A DNA stretch of 64,000 nt from Polyodon spathula (Eukaryota > Chordata > Actinopteri > Acipenseriformes > Polyodontidae). Position 1 is the stretch's first letter, and the number at the start of each line of letters is the position of its first letter. Below, one piece after another: positions 25,860-37,767 of this stretch. Both the position numbers and the translations under genes were made by a program. The notes beneath the pieces are model-generated. The model saw only the letters and a list, made by a program, of their open reading frames with translations. It was not told where the DNA came from and ran no database searches. The stretch is from the NCBI RefSeq assembly GCF_017654505.1, contig NC_054548.1, positions 38,089,045-38,153,044 of the forward strand, read 5' to 3'.

Positions 25860-27050
25860 TGTATGGCAAGCCAAATTATAATTTAGAGATATCTCAAATT
25901 AATTTATAAATATCTCTAAATATTTAAAGATATCTCTAAATCATTTTAAGATATCTAAAATACATTTAGATATATCTCAAAATGATTTACAGATATATTT
26001 AAATGAAGCTTTAAATGAGATTCCTAAAATGCATTTTTAGATATCTTTAAATCGATATCTCTAAATATTTTGGAGGTATCTTTAAATACTTTTCAGACAT
26101 ATGTAAGTCATCTAGAGATATCTTTAAATAGCGTCCTGTTCATTTAAAGATATCTCTAAATCATTTGAAGATATCTTCAAATGACTTCATGTTCATTTAG
26201 AGATATCTCTAAATCAGTGGTGCACAACTCAGGCCATGGAGGGCTGATGCCCCTCCTGGTTTTTTTTCCAACCATACCCTAAATTAGTTAATTGGACCAA
26301 TTAAGCTTCCAATAAGGTCCAATAGAGTACTTTAGGGTACACCAGGAATACACACCACTGCTCTAAATCATTTAGAGATATCTCGAAATATCCTCCTGTT
26401 CATTTAAAGATATCTCTAAATCATTTGAAGATATCTTCAAATGAACAGGAAGCCATTTCACGATATCTCAAAATGACTTCCTGTGAAAATGCTCTATGTT
26501 TTCAACGGACTTCCTGTCCATTTAAAGATATCTTCAAATGAGCGGGAAGTTATTTAGAGATATCGCTAAATGATTTAGAGATATCCCAAAATGAACAGGA
26601 AGCTATTTCAATATATCTCAAAATGACTTCCTGTGAAAATGTTCTGTTTTCAATGGACTTTCTATCCATTTAAAGATATCTTCAAATGAATGGGAAGTTA
26701 TTTACAGATATCTCTAAATGAACAGGAAGTTATTTAGAGATATCTCTAAATGAACAGGAAGTTATTTAGACATATCTTTAAAACCCTAATTTTAAGACAT
26801 GCTAGCACAATCCATATAGTTGCCATAGTATTTAAATATATCTGTAAATCAATCTGAGATATCTTTATTTCATTTTTAAATATCTCAAATTGATTTACAG
26901 ATATCTTTAAATTAATTTTAGATATCTTAAAAACTACACAATTAAAGATATCTGGAATTCAATTAGAGATATCTTGAAAAGTTTGACTGATATCTCTAAA
27001 TATTTGAAGATATCTTAAAATGCAATTTGAGATATCTCTAAATGATAGCT
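25860..27050. repeat. Array of AGATATCT-centred palindromes
   Basis: Roughly 27 GATATC hexamers occur in about 1.2 kb by my count, nearly all as (T)TTA(R)AGATATCT(Y)TAAA-type palindromes. Spacing is irregular, about 20-60 bp. Several are nested in longer palindromes: at 26,507-26,550 ACTTCCTGTCCATTT and AAATGAGCGGGAAGT flank AAGATATCTT, and 26,655-26,703 has the same plan. Recurrent linkers are GAACAGGAAGT and CAAAATGACTTCCTGT. The region has no ORF of interest. It behaves as a diverged satellite-like or foldback array; no known family comes to mind. A 146-bp MITE interrupts it at 26,215. Confidence 0.8.
26215..26360. mobile_element. hAT MITE with 8-bp target duplication
   Basis: Begins CAGTGGTGCACAA and ends CACACCACTG, giving a short imperfect inverted repeat starting CAGTGGTG. 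The octamer CTCTAAAT lies on both sides (26,207-26,214 and 26,361-26,368), the duplication length made by hAT transposases. The octamer is part of the host palindrome array, so the MITE landed in the array. At 146 bp it is non-coding and depends on a transposase in trans. Confidence 0.88.
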
Positions 27051-27195
27051 TGTCATAAGCACATCCCAGGAGTTTATTAGCCTTTGTGTTAACAATAGTT
27101 TAGTATTTGATGCATGGAACGCAAAATTTTGGGCATGTGCACTACAGGAAAGCCTGAACAGAAAAGCTAGCGCGACCTCTGTGTGTGTGTGTGTG

Positions 27196-27806
<611 letters not shown>

Positions 27807-27856
27807 TCCACTCTTTAGCAAACAATATTTCTGCCAGTTAAGCCACTCTAATAATA

Positions 27857-28471
27857 TACTGAGCATCAAAAGAAACGTCACTATTAAAATAAAAAAAGGT
27901 ATATAAATGATGGACATTGACAAAATGTTTTTGGTTTCTTTTTAATCACTCGATCATTCATCCTTGAAAATGACACGCTTGAGTGACTATGACTGAAGCA
28001 TATGCATTTAAATACCTAATTAGTGAAACTGTTGATTGGACACTGGATATAGAGTGATCTCAGCTGTTGAATTGCAAGCTTGAATAAAAGCAAAAAACTA
28101 ATTCACAGAAAAAAAAGAACAATATGCCACATCTGTCAAGAGAGCAGCGCCTTCGTGCAATCGGCATGTTGGAGGCTAGACCAGGGCAGCGTACTGCGAC
28201 TCGCCATCTTGGGTGCTCACAGCCAGCAATTTCAAACCTGGCGAGATGGTATAGCCAGACACACTCTGTCAATGACAGGAACTGGGAGACCAAGAGTCGC
28301 AACACCTGCCCTAGATCGACAGATCATTTTGCAGCATCTTCGTGATGTTAACTGTTAACCAGCATAATAAAAAGTCACTGCACCTGCTCTAAAACAGAGT
28401 TTGTCATTTTTCAATCATATCTAGTGAATTTTATCCAAATATAAGTGATACGTTTCTTTTGATGCTCAGTA
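27857..28471 (+). mobile_element. Internally deleted Tc1 keeping its DNA-binding domain
   Basis: Both ends carry TACTGAGCATCAAAAGAAAC (the right one inverted) and are flanked by TA, so a complete 615-bp element with its target duplication is present. It encodes only the N-terminal part of a transposase: MPHLSREQRLRAIGMLEA and CSQPAISNLARWYSQTHSVN from 28,124, a helix-turn-helix. A frame change near 28,285 leads to GRPRVATPALDRQIILQHL in another frame. The catalytic DDE domain was deleted. Such short copies are mobilised by a full-length relative. It is related to the families at 22.1 kb and 60.4 kb. Confidence 0.88.
28124..28357 (+). pseudogene. Tc1 transposase N-terminal (helix-turn-helix) fragment
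   Basis: The first 55 or so codons form a paired-like helix-turn-helix: RLRAIGML (helix 1), QRTATRHLGCSQPAISNLARW (helices 2-3, with Q in the recognition turn). After the frame change near 28,285 the GRPR motif and second subdomain are in the +1-related frame, ending at a stop near 28,356. No catalytic Asp or Glu remains. If translated in the first frame only, it would give a 73-residue DNA-binding protein, but there is no sign that it is used. Confidence 0.75.
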
Positions 28472-29813
28472 TACATTGAAACGGCACACAAAAATAGATA
28501 CCAGAGTCAGCTGAATTGAAGAAACTGTGACTGGCTTCTTCACATCTGACTTTTTCAACAGATGTGAAGTATATTGAATTGTGTCTACATACTGGCAAGC
28601 AAGTTTAAATCATTGACCTGAGGTTTTGGATAGCCAGGTCTTGCGCTGTGACCATGTGACTTGTGTTACACTGCACACAGATTCTTGTATTGCACACAAA
28701 AACATTATTACCAAAATAACCTGAACTGGATAGAATTACAGTAGGAAAAAATAAATCACACAAAGGGTATTTCAGTCTTTTTTCCAAAGTGGTAACATTA
28801 GATGTATTGTCTGAAATGGTTAAACATTTTAAAATCAATCTGGAAAATACATGCAACATATCAACTGGTATTGATTATTATCAATACATCTTCAGCCCCG
28901 AACCTATTAAATTTCAAAAAGTATAAAAGTCAATATCATATGTACATCATTATCCACATAGCATACTTAAATAAAAGTCTAATCAGTATTGTCTTCCCTA
29001 TTCTGAAACTGTAATTTTGAAAACATTCACTAAACGTGAAACAATATTGTAATATTTTTTTTGTTTTATAAACTTGCAGCTATGTGGTATAACAACAATA
29101 GCATAAGGCAATTTTGGTAAAGTATCAAATTAATTTAATTAGTATCAAATTTAATTAATAAAATGTATTATTATTATTTTATTTTTATTTTTTTTTTAGA
29201 AATTGTCGAATTTAATATCTACCTGTATTACTGATGTAATTTTTTAAAAGTTACAAAATGTAACGCACATTAACTAATAAAAATGTACAATGACAATGAA
29301 GTACTAAAATGGGCATGTAGTATTTTTAGTGACATTTTTATGTATAAGTTAGAATCTGCTTTTAATTTACCAATTTTAGTGTCATCCGTAAAAGTGTTAA
29401 AGTACATTCTTTATTGATTTTCCATTTATTGTGAGAAGTAATGGGAAGCACATCCCATAATTCCAAACTTCGCTAAAAGGTTATTTTTTTTATTAATTAC
29501 CATGGCATATGTTATTAGCATTGAAAGTATGTTTATGCACGGCTACTATAAAGCTATAATTCCATCTAGTACTTCTTGTGAAACAATAAACTATGAAGAT
29601 ACATTTTAATATACATGCACAGTAGTCAGATCACCCAATTCACTCAGCTACTTATTACTAGAGATAAAACACAGAATAATAGACCTGGATCCAACCTGAA
29701 CCTGAAGAATAATGGTTCATATGCTTTTCTTGCTTTCCCCATAATGAAAGCAGTCCCAAACATGTAGGCTATACATATAGAAACACTACGTAGGAGATGT
29801 ATAAGTTCTAATA
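28472..29813. other. No recognisable gene
   Basis: AT-rich, with short ORFs only. No repeat family recognised. Confidence 0.45.
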
Positions 29814-29815
29814 TA

Positions 29816-30640
29816 CAGTGGCTCTCAAAAGTATTCACCCCTGTCACAAAGATGGTTGGAGTGGGTGACGTCAGACCAGAAACAGGAAATAAACAACAAG
29901 AAGAGAGGTGGAGTTTGGGGGAGCTGAGCGAATGGTTTTGCTCAGCATTTAATAAATGAACAGAACAGACAGAAAATAAACGGTTGTAACAAACAAAAAA
30001 ACACACAGGACATTCAATTGCAATTCCCCGTGCTCACATATTATTACTTTTTACTTGCACGTGAAGTGCTGTGCAATCCTCGTGCCTAAATACAAATATA
30101 CATTTTAAACACTTGTGTTACACAGACCTGTTTACATCCCGTGTACCAATGACTATACACCAACATTAACACATAAAAGATAACACAAAATACACACAGG
30201 GGCGGGCCACAACCCCCCTTGGACTTTTCCACATTTTATTGTGTTACAACAGGGAATCAAAATGGATTTAATTAGGAGTTTTTGCCACTGATCAACACAA
30301 AGAAAGTCCATAATGTCAAAGTGAAAAAATCTACAAATTGTTCTAAATTAATTACAAATATAAAACAGAAAATAATTAATAAGCTCTGATGCAACCAATT
30401 GTCTTTAGAAGTCACATAATTAGTTGAATGGAGTCCACCTGTGTGCAATTAAGGTGTTTCACATGATTTCAGGTTAAATACACCTGTCTCTGGGACGTCC
30501 CACAGTTGCTTAGTACATTTCCTAACACAAACTACATCATGAAGACACTTTGCATGCCTTCCAATCTCCTGGAAGCAGAATTAATGCTATGGTCAGGAGA
30601 CCACTGAAGAAAAAGTAACTTTCAGAAGCAAGAATATTAT
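29816..30640 (+). mobile_element. Tc1/mariner 5' end interrupted by a solo LTR
   Basis: Starts (TA)CAGTGGCTCTCAAAAGTATTC, a familiar fish Tc1 terminus. The leader breaks after ACCCC at 29,841 and resumes at 30,212 with ACCCCCCTTGGACTTTTCC, then CACATTTTATTGTGTTACAAC, GGAGTCCACCTGTGTGCAATT and CATGATTTCAGG. Homology runs to about 30,640 (GGTCAGGAGACCACTGAAGAAAAAGT), short of any recognisable transposase core. The 3' part and right terminus are missing. Confidence 0.85.
29842..30211 (-). mobile_element. Solo LTR, family A, inside a Tc1 terminus
   Basis: Reads TGTCACAAAG at the left and GGGCCACA at the right, the inverted form of the copy at 21,312-21,933. ACCCC is duplicated on both sides (29,837-29,841 and 30,212-30,216). 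At 370 bp it is about 240 bp shorter than its relatives: after CACACAGGACATTCAATTG it jumps to the AATTCCCCGTGCTCAC segment, losing the TATA-like region. It keeps TGACGTCA at 29,867-29,874. The deletion lies within the LTR, so it happened after or during its spread as a single repeat. Confidence 0.87.
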
Positions 30641-31448
30641 TGTGAATATATAATTTAGAGAATGCTTAAAAGTAAAAAAGAGCTGACATAAGTAAATACC
30701 CTTTAAGGCCTCTCAAACATGCATTTAGCAAAATACTTTATATGCACCTAGGCCTGCCACAGGTTATGCTTATCTTGGAGGAAGGGAGTCTCCTGGCACA
30801 GAAAAATATGTTTGTTGGTTTCAGAGACGAAGCTCCCTGACAAAACAGATGTTTTAACTTAGGAACTGGTGTCTCTTGACGCACAAGATAAGGAGAGAAA
30901 AGTCCTATATATATGGGAGCAAAATCAGAGTTTGGTATCAGTCAAACCTGCTAATTCAGGCTGGATGATCCATCTTTTGAAGAACACCACTTTGCAGGCT
31001 GACTGTTGTTGCTGTTCTCAAACCTTTTGTGCTGAAAGACTCTATGGAGGGTAAGCGTGATCTTGAATATAGTTTACACATACTGAGGCATGATGTTAGA
31101 GATGTTGTTATATTGTACTGTATGAATTAGAAAGTGTATCGGGTGCTTCAGACTGCCTAAGGGATGTGATGTAACCATATTGCTTTATAGCAGTGGTGGC
31201 CAATACACCAAACACTGTGATCCATTTTGCTGAATCTCAACGGACTCTGCGATCCACTAGTAAGCTGTGACCAACAATTATTAGTGGGATTTAATATAAA
31301 AGTGTCCAACACGTAAGACAGCAATAATAAAACAAAACAACCACAACAACAAAAATGTAACAAACTCCTTTTTAATATTAAGCATAGGTAGTTATAAAAC
31401 AGAAATTTACCAGCATTTTTCAAATGACTGTTGAAACCTGGTGTAGGC
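30641..31448. other. No recognisable gene
   Basis: AT-rich. A CAGTGGTGGCCAA motif at 31,191 resembles an hAT terminus, but no partner end was found. Confidence 0.4.
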
Positions 31449-32293
31449 AGGGCTCTACACTAACTTTTTTTTAGGCACATGTGCCCCTAAGTTAACAAAT
31501 GTAAACGCAAATCGAAAAATTTAGGGGCACACACACACCCAAAAAAAAAAAAAATACAACTTTGCTCAAATTTATTGCTGAATATCTACAAATCTTTTTT
31601 TCTTCCTTTCTTACATAACGCTTTCCAGTACAATACTTCTGCATCAACAAAATCATTATGGACAACTTTTTTACCCAACTTAAATTATTTTTAACCGCCT
31701 GGTAGCATCTTCCTCAGAATGTTCTACTTGCCTGTTTATGATAGCGGGATGGTCTGGCTGACATTTCTGGATGTATGCCTCTCTGCACTTTGCGTGCTGT
31801 TTTGAAGCACTGTGTTTTAATATATTTTCATATTTAAACTTCTGGCTCCCTGTTAAAAATGCAGTCTTGCCTGCTATGAGTTCACCTGTATTCTGATAAA
31901 ATGTGCAAAACATGATTTTTTTTTTTTTTTTTTTAACACTGTCAAACTTAAGCCAGGTAAAATCTTTTAGCCACTGCTGGTTGAACTTGTATGTTCTTTT
32001 GCTACTTATAACTGTGAACATGCTGTAACTAAAATAGCCCTTCTTGAAGTTCTCTGTTCGCTTTCTTCTGATATATCTTTGTTGCTCATTTTTTGTAAAG
32101 ATGCCGACATATCTGAATTTTTTTCATCGCATTTTTCTTTTGAAAACTCTCCAATCACATGAAAAAAATATATTATTTTCCTCATCTTGGTTTGACAAGT
32201 TTTCAAACTGTCTGAAAACGAGTAGACAATGCATGATAAATCAGTGAAATTGGTGGGGTATGAGATTTGTAGTTTGTTATGTGTGATTAACAA
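31449..32293 (-). mobile_element. hAT element remnant, ZNF862-like N-terminal part
   Basis: The plus-strand left edge CAGGGCTCTACACTAACTTTT is a typical hAT terminus and lies downstream of a minus-strand protein remnant. Around the edge, AGGGGCACA..TGTGCCCCT forms local inverted repeats. The coding remnant runs from 32,293 down to 31,680. The other terminus and the catalytic core are missing, so this is an N-terminal fragment joined to the 3' end by internal deletion, a common outcome for hAT elements. Confidence 0.6.
31680..32021 (-). pseudogene. TTF-type zinc finger of hAT transposase (ZNF862-like)
   Basis: The minus frame reads YKFNQQWLKDFTWLKFDSV, then MFCTFYQNTGE, AFLTGSQKFKYENILKH and SKQHAKC. 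This matches the TTF-type/BED-like finger at the N-terminus of ZNF862-like hAT transposases: the WL..F.WL start, C..C pair and H....H pair. The first Cys pair is altered here (FCTFYQN in place of C..C), and a poly-lysine run from the T tract at 31,918-31,934 is inserted. Upstream, in the ORF from 32,293, there is no clear homology. This finger normally binds the element ends. Confidence 0.65.
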
Positions 32294-32407
32294 TGGGCAG
32301 TGGACACCAATAAACTACATTCCCATATTACATTAACGATTTAGTTATGAGAGTTTAGATAAGTTTAGTTTTTTTTTTTTCTTTTCAGTTTCAGCTGAAA
32401 AAGAAAT

Positions 32408-32436
32408 CATGTTTTTTTTTTTTTTTTTTTTTTTTA
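32408..32436. repeat. Poly-T tract
   Basis: About 28 consecutive T residues; likely length-variable. Confidence 0.9.
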
Positions 32437-32802
32437 TTGTCAGGAATTTCTAGTCGCACATGTACTCCAAACTAAAAAGTACTTTCGCACAAGCATTGTT
32501 TTAGTCTTATATGCAGAAACTGCCAGGCTATTTTCATCTGTGCTACTAGATGACACAGAAGGCTTTCCCCATCTTTTGAAACTCAAACCACAAAACGATC
32601 CATTGAAACCTCAACACAAACTCCTAACTGCACACCTGGAACTTTCTCTGCTGACCTCGCTGTATTTGCAAAGACACCAGACTACCTGGATTGTCTATGA
32701 GCTAGGATTTGACATCAATATGCGATCACTGAAGCCAATTAAGCGTTAATAAACCGAAGGAGTAAATATATATTCTGATTTGTTAAACTTTGAAAAACCG
32801 AG

Positions 32803-33497
32803 TGTGCTAAAAATACAATGATCCTTGGTTGTAAATCTCCGTACCTACCAGTGAGGGCGCTAAGCAGTGAGAACAGAGTTCCCTTGATGGGCTGGGTGGA
32901 CAGGTCTTTCCCAGGGTCCAAGGGAAGTCGGCCAGCTAGAAAGGGGGTGGGACTCTGTCGCAATAATGCATTGACCCGGAAGGGAAATGACATGGCAGCC
33001 GCAGAATGGAGAGGCAGTTGAACTTATTTACCAAGGGGTGATGTGTTGCAGCATAAACGGGACCCGTTTAATTTAGAGACCCTAAATAAACTGTATTGTG
33101 AGTGTTGTGTTTTGTTTGTTTGTAATTGTCTTGTCTTATAAATTACCAGACAGCTAACACAGTTCCGGAGCTGTCGCCAAGGGCCAGCACTAATCTGGAA
33201 CAGCACCACAACAATTGTCACTAAATAAACTGTACCACCCACCACAAGCACTACTGCACGCACCCAGGACTGGTGACTGATTGTGTATATTATTGTTTAT
33301 AAATTGGAATTGCAACCCCAGTTGTTATTCATCCTGTACAGTACACATTGTTGTGTATTGCAGGGGGCTTATTGTTTTGGTCGGCAGAACTGGAAAATAA
33401 AATAAACATTTCCAAACCGGATTACAATTATCTCTGTCTGCATCTTTAACGCACTGCATCACTCCTGCACCTGTTTCCACTCAGCCACTTTTCCACA
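32803..33497 (+). mobile_element. LTR-like element, family B, copy 3
   Basis: Shares AGTTCCGGAGCTGTCGC..GGGCCAGCAC (33,163-33,195) with copy 2 and ends CCACTTTTCCACA at 33,497. Upstream, GTCGGCCAGCTAGAAAGGGG (32,927-32,946) matches copy 1. The 5' edge is tentatively TGTGCTAAAA at 32,803. The flanks CCGAG and TTGAG match at only three of five positions, so a target duplication is doubtful. AATAAA-type signals occur at 33,084 and 33,401. No coding region. Confidence 0.5.
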
Positions 33498-35080
33498 TTG
33501 AGTCTGTGTGATTATTATTGATTACATGTTGTCTGGGTATGTGAAAATCTGTGAACCAGTACACGAACAAAGCACTCAGGAGTTTATGCAATCTGAGTTG
33601 TCCTCCTGTTTGCCTCCCCTTATTCTACTAAAGAATTAAAGAAGTTAAGCTAACGTGACATTTCTTTCTCGTTGTTACTCGATCACGGGCCCAGAACATG
33701 ATGATTGTGTTTACATGATCATGGCCCTTAAAGGGTGAATCGGATTCCATCCAGTACCGTTTGTCCTTAAGAAACTATGAAAGAGTTCCTATTGTAATTT
33801 TGGTAATTTATGGTATTCATGGCGAAGTAATTTTAGATAATGTGTTCTATGTAATACTGTAGGAGTTACTCTGTCACATGTATGTACTGGAAAATATATT
33901 AAATGGGAAACTATGGCAGGGTTACCATTGTAATTGATATAACTTAACCATGGCTAAGTCTTTTTATGAGATATCGTAGAAGTTTATTTGTCACATACTA
34001 GTGGAGAATATATTAGATATAAAATTAGATATTTCAGGAACAGAGCATTGCCTTTTAAGAACCACAACCTAATGTTTGTTTTTGTTTATGGGGAACAAGA
34101 GAAGAGTTCCCATTGTAATTGCATGCAACTTAGTTTTAAGTTAATTGATTTAGAGAAAATCTCTTACATTTAATTCTACAGAGGTTGCTTTGATTAATTA
34201 CTCAAATGCTGTTGTTGTTTGTTTTGTCATGTTGTACAGATAAATCATTACTGTTACCTGAGCAGTCCAAATTACAGGTTTGCTTATATACAGTTAATCA
34301 ACCTCAGGACGGAACTTGAATCAAAGGGGAATTCATAGTCTATGATTTGAGCCTGTAAATCTGTTGTTATTTTCAGAGGATGACATCATGAAGGATTTGT
34401 GTACTATAATGAATACCAACTTTTATATTATTTAATAACTAAAATGTGAAATGGAGCTATATCTATTTCCCTTACATAATTGGAGGTCCCAGCGAGATCC
34501 ATTTAAAAATAATATCCATTATGATTAATGCGTTCACTTTCTAAAGATCGGTTTGAAGATGCACAGAAACAGTGAAGTGTGTCTGTGTTGTTTTTTTCTT
34601 TGGTTCTTCTTGCATGTAAAATAGTTGGTAGCATAAATGCTGTAGCTGCATTTATGGAATCCATGTACCACTCTCAGGCATAGTGTATAAAAGAAAAGAA
34701 AAAAAAAAAAATCTAGTAACATTGAATTTTTCACTCTGCTGCTGGTTCTTTCATAACATTTCTTTGTTACAATAACATGCTGCACTTCACAGAAATATAG
34801 CTTATAATAGCTAATTAAGGTACTAAGTATAGCAATAATAAACTACATTCCTGGTGTTTGCCTCTCAGTGTGAAGGCATAATAGCTCTAATTAGTCTTAT
34901 TTTCCTTAAATTAACTGTAGAAATAATGGATTCAAGTTCATTGGTGAACTAAAACTAGCATACAGGTGAGGTAAATATGTTATTCTTGACCTATTTCTAC
35001 AGCTGGCTAACTTTGAGAGAGGTCATTCCATGGTGCAACGTATTGTAAGGACCTCAGTTTAAATTACTGTACATGTAAAT
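33498..35080. other. No recognisable gene
   Basis: AT-rich. A phrase of the type GAGTTCC.ATTGTAATT(G/T) with a TTATG.GATAT neighbourhood recurs loosely between 33,785 and 34,125, suggesting an old tandem duplication. No domain seen. Confidence 0.4.
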
Positions 35081-35082
35081 TC

Positions 35083-35173
35083 ATATATATATATATATAT
35101 AATATAATAAGATATATATATATTATATATATATATATAATATATATATGTATATAGGAACATGTTCAAGGAA

Positions 35174-35243
<70 letters not shown>
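35083..35243. repeat. (TA)n microsatellite cluster with a CT tract
   Basis: Three TA runs separated by short non-repeat pieces and CTCTCTCTCT at 35,176. Chance Tyr-Ile ORFs arise from it. Confidence 0.95.
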
Positions 35244-35246
<3 letters not shown>

Positions 35247-36017
35247 TTACATTCAAGATTCTAAAATAGTCTCTTTTGGTTAAGATTACATTTTAAATTT
35301 AGCATTGCAATTCAGAAGTTGTGTAGTGAAGCATGACAGTTAATCTAAACCTGCAGATATCAGTACGGGGACAGTAATTTGTCTTGTTTTGGCGATGTTA
35401 ATACTTTCAATATACTTCTGATGTATCCAATACTGTTTTTAATTAAGCAATAATACCCAGCTTGTTAAAGACCAGTCTTTTTACACTATACTGGTCTGCT
35501 GATGTAGATAATGCATTCTACTTTGGGTTAGGGGTAGGTATTTAATATGGCATGTGTGTTCTGTGAAGCTATGAGAATTGTGCGGCTTTCCAATTTCTCT
35601 TTCCATCAAATCAAACAATTCTTCAAATTTAGGGTGCTGCAAAATTGGAAGTGAGATATAACATAAGTATACTTTACTTTTGGGAGGGAACTAACGTTAC
35701 AATTTCAACAAGTCTGACCCAATTTTTTATTTATTAATTGAAGTATATCGTCCAGATATTTACATATTAAGAAGCATATTGAAGTATGCTAGCCCCATAA
35801 TTGTTGTGGCGAGATCGCTTTTACATAGTAGAACAACAATAGCTAGTCTCAACAACGTAAAAAAAAGATGAATGGCAAGTACATATTTTGATCTTTTTAT
35901 ATATATATAAATATATATATAAAATTTCAGGTCAAGTATGTTCTAGTTTATCAGGCATTTGGACTGCTTTTTTAAATAAGATTTTCTGGACATTGACATA
36001 CAGAATAACAATGTACA
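35244..36017. other. No recognisable gene
   Basis: AT-rich, ending at the 5' border of the DIRS element. Nothing assignable. Confidence 0.4.
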
Positions 36018-36543
36018 ATTGTTCCCTTTCAATTCGAAGATGGCCACCAAACATTGTTATGGGATACACTCCTGCCTATTGGTAGGTGTCACTGAGCTTT
36101 TTATATCAGTGATCCCTTCAGTGACCCTCTCGATCCTGCTGAGGGTACTTAACTGTCACACAGGGTGAGGAACATTCTCTTTTGCTTCTCACATTGGTAA
36201 GGTAGGACCTCTGTGTTGCATTAAGCCCTCTTTTTCTTCTAAAAAGTGCTGCATAAGCTACTGCTAGTTCCCCTGTACTTTATGCTGAAAGCTGGCCATC
36301 GTCGCTTTTCCTGGAATCAGTATTTAATACATTTGTAGCCTTTTTATTCTATTTCTGACTATCAGTACCTGCGCGCTCTGCGTGTCAGGCTGCCTCTTTC
36401 TGTCTGTCCGTCTTAGTACGGTAAGTATTATTGTTAAGAATTGTGTGTGTTTGTCACCCTTCCTTACTTTGGAGAGCACTATTACTCCATGGGACCAGGC
36501 TTGCCTATATATATATATATCTCCCACAGGAGGACAGCACAGC

Positions 36544-37545
36544 ATGTGTGCACGGTGCCTAGACCCCGATCATGCTGCCTCAGCCCTAAAAGGCGCCTGT
36601 GACATCTGCGCGGCTTTTCAGCCCGCATGTTCGCGAGCCGCCTGGAGAGAGTCGCGTGGGGGGCGTTCTTCGTTCCACGCAGCGGGCCTCTCCCACTCAC
36701 GCCTCCCGACACCATCAAAGAGCCCCTCCGGGGAGATCCCCTGTGCTCAGGCGTCCGTTTCGACCCACAGCCGCTCCCTGTCGCCTCCGCCTAACGGGTG
36801 AAAAAGTCCTGGCAGGCGTTGGATATCATGGACATGAAAGCCCAGATAGGTCATATCATGAATAACAGGCTGACACGGCCCCTAGTTGCCTCGGTTACTA
36901 GTGCACTGCCACTGGCAGGGTCTGTGCCCGTGCTTATAGGGCGCGCGGTGGTGTACCTCCAGGTCCCCTGGACAACACAGATAGAGCCACGCCGTTGCGT
37001 CTTTCGATCGAATGACGTGACTCCCCAAGCTCAACCCTTCCCAGTGTTCCCCGATTTCATGGAGGAGGTGCGTTCCTCTTGGAACCACCCTGCTACAGCG
37101 CCGGCACAATTGAGACATGGTTCTCCTCTGGCCTCACTGGAAGGGGCAGAGAAGCTGGGCCTGGCTGGATTTCCCCCTGTGGACTCCACCAGTGCAGCCT
37201 TGGTTGAGGCTCTGCTGTTGGGAGGTATGCCCAAGGACCCCAAGTGCATGAACCTGCAGTACAGGATCACGGAGACGCATGTCCATAGAGCCTACGTGGC
37301 GTAGCATATGCTCACTGCATACCTGGACAGAATTTTTCTACCAGAGCCGGTGGCCATGGAACTTCGACTTCTGTCGCAAACGTTGCTCTAGCTCTCCAGC
37401 CTGCAGGGTCAGACCCTGGGCCAGAGCCTGGTGGGCCTAGTGGTCGTGCGCAGACAGCGGTGGCTGTCGAGGGCGTGGGTGCCTGATGCTGATAAGGCCA
37501 CAGCAACAACTGAGAAGGCGGTTCCAGGGCTTCCGCCTTAGACAA
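36544..37545 (+). pseudogene. DIRS Gag-like protein
   Basis: Starts at ATG 36,544 with a Cys-rich head, CARCLDPDHAASALKGACDIC, typical of DIRS Gag. It continues Ser/Pro/Arg-rich to a stop at 36,799-36,801. The next frame, from 36,798, carries the structural part: FPDFMEEVRSSWNHPATAPA, then FPPVDSTSAALVEALLLGG, KDPKCMNLQYRITETHVHRAY and a stop at 37,302-37,304. A further piece near 37,365-37,500 (LRLLSQTLL, VVVRRQRWLSRAWVPDADKA) follows in another frame. Gag would package element RNA. At least two breaks prevent a single product. Confidence 0.75.
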
Positions 37546-37767
37546 CCACCACCACTAGCCCCGCCCCAGCCTCAGCTGCCCCTACAGGGCCACTGAAGGC
37601 TGGTGGCCTCAGACCCAATTCACGGCACAACAGCTGCACTACTGGCACACTTGCACTTCCGACGTGTGGGTACTATACGGTTACGCGCTTCAGTTTTGTT
37701 TGGGACCCCCTCCTTTTCGTGGTGTCACGACTACGTTCATGACGGACCCGCTTCTGGCCTCACTGCT

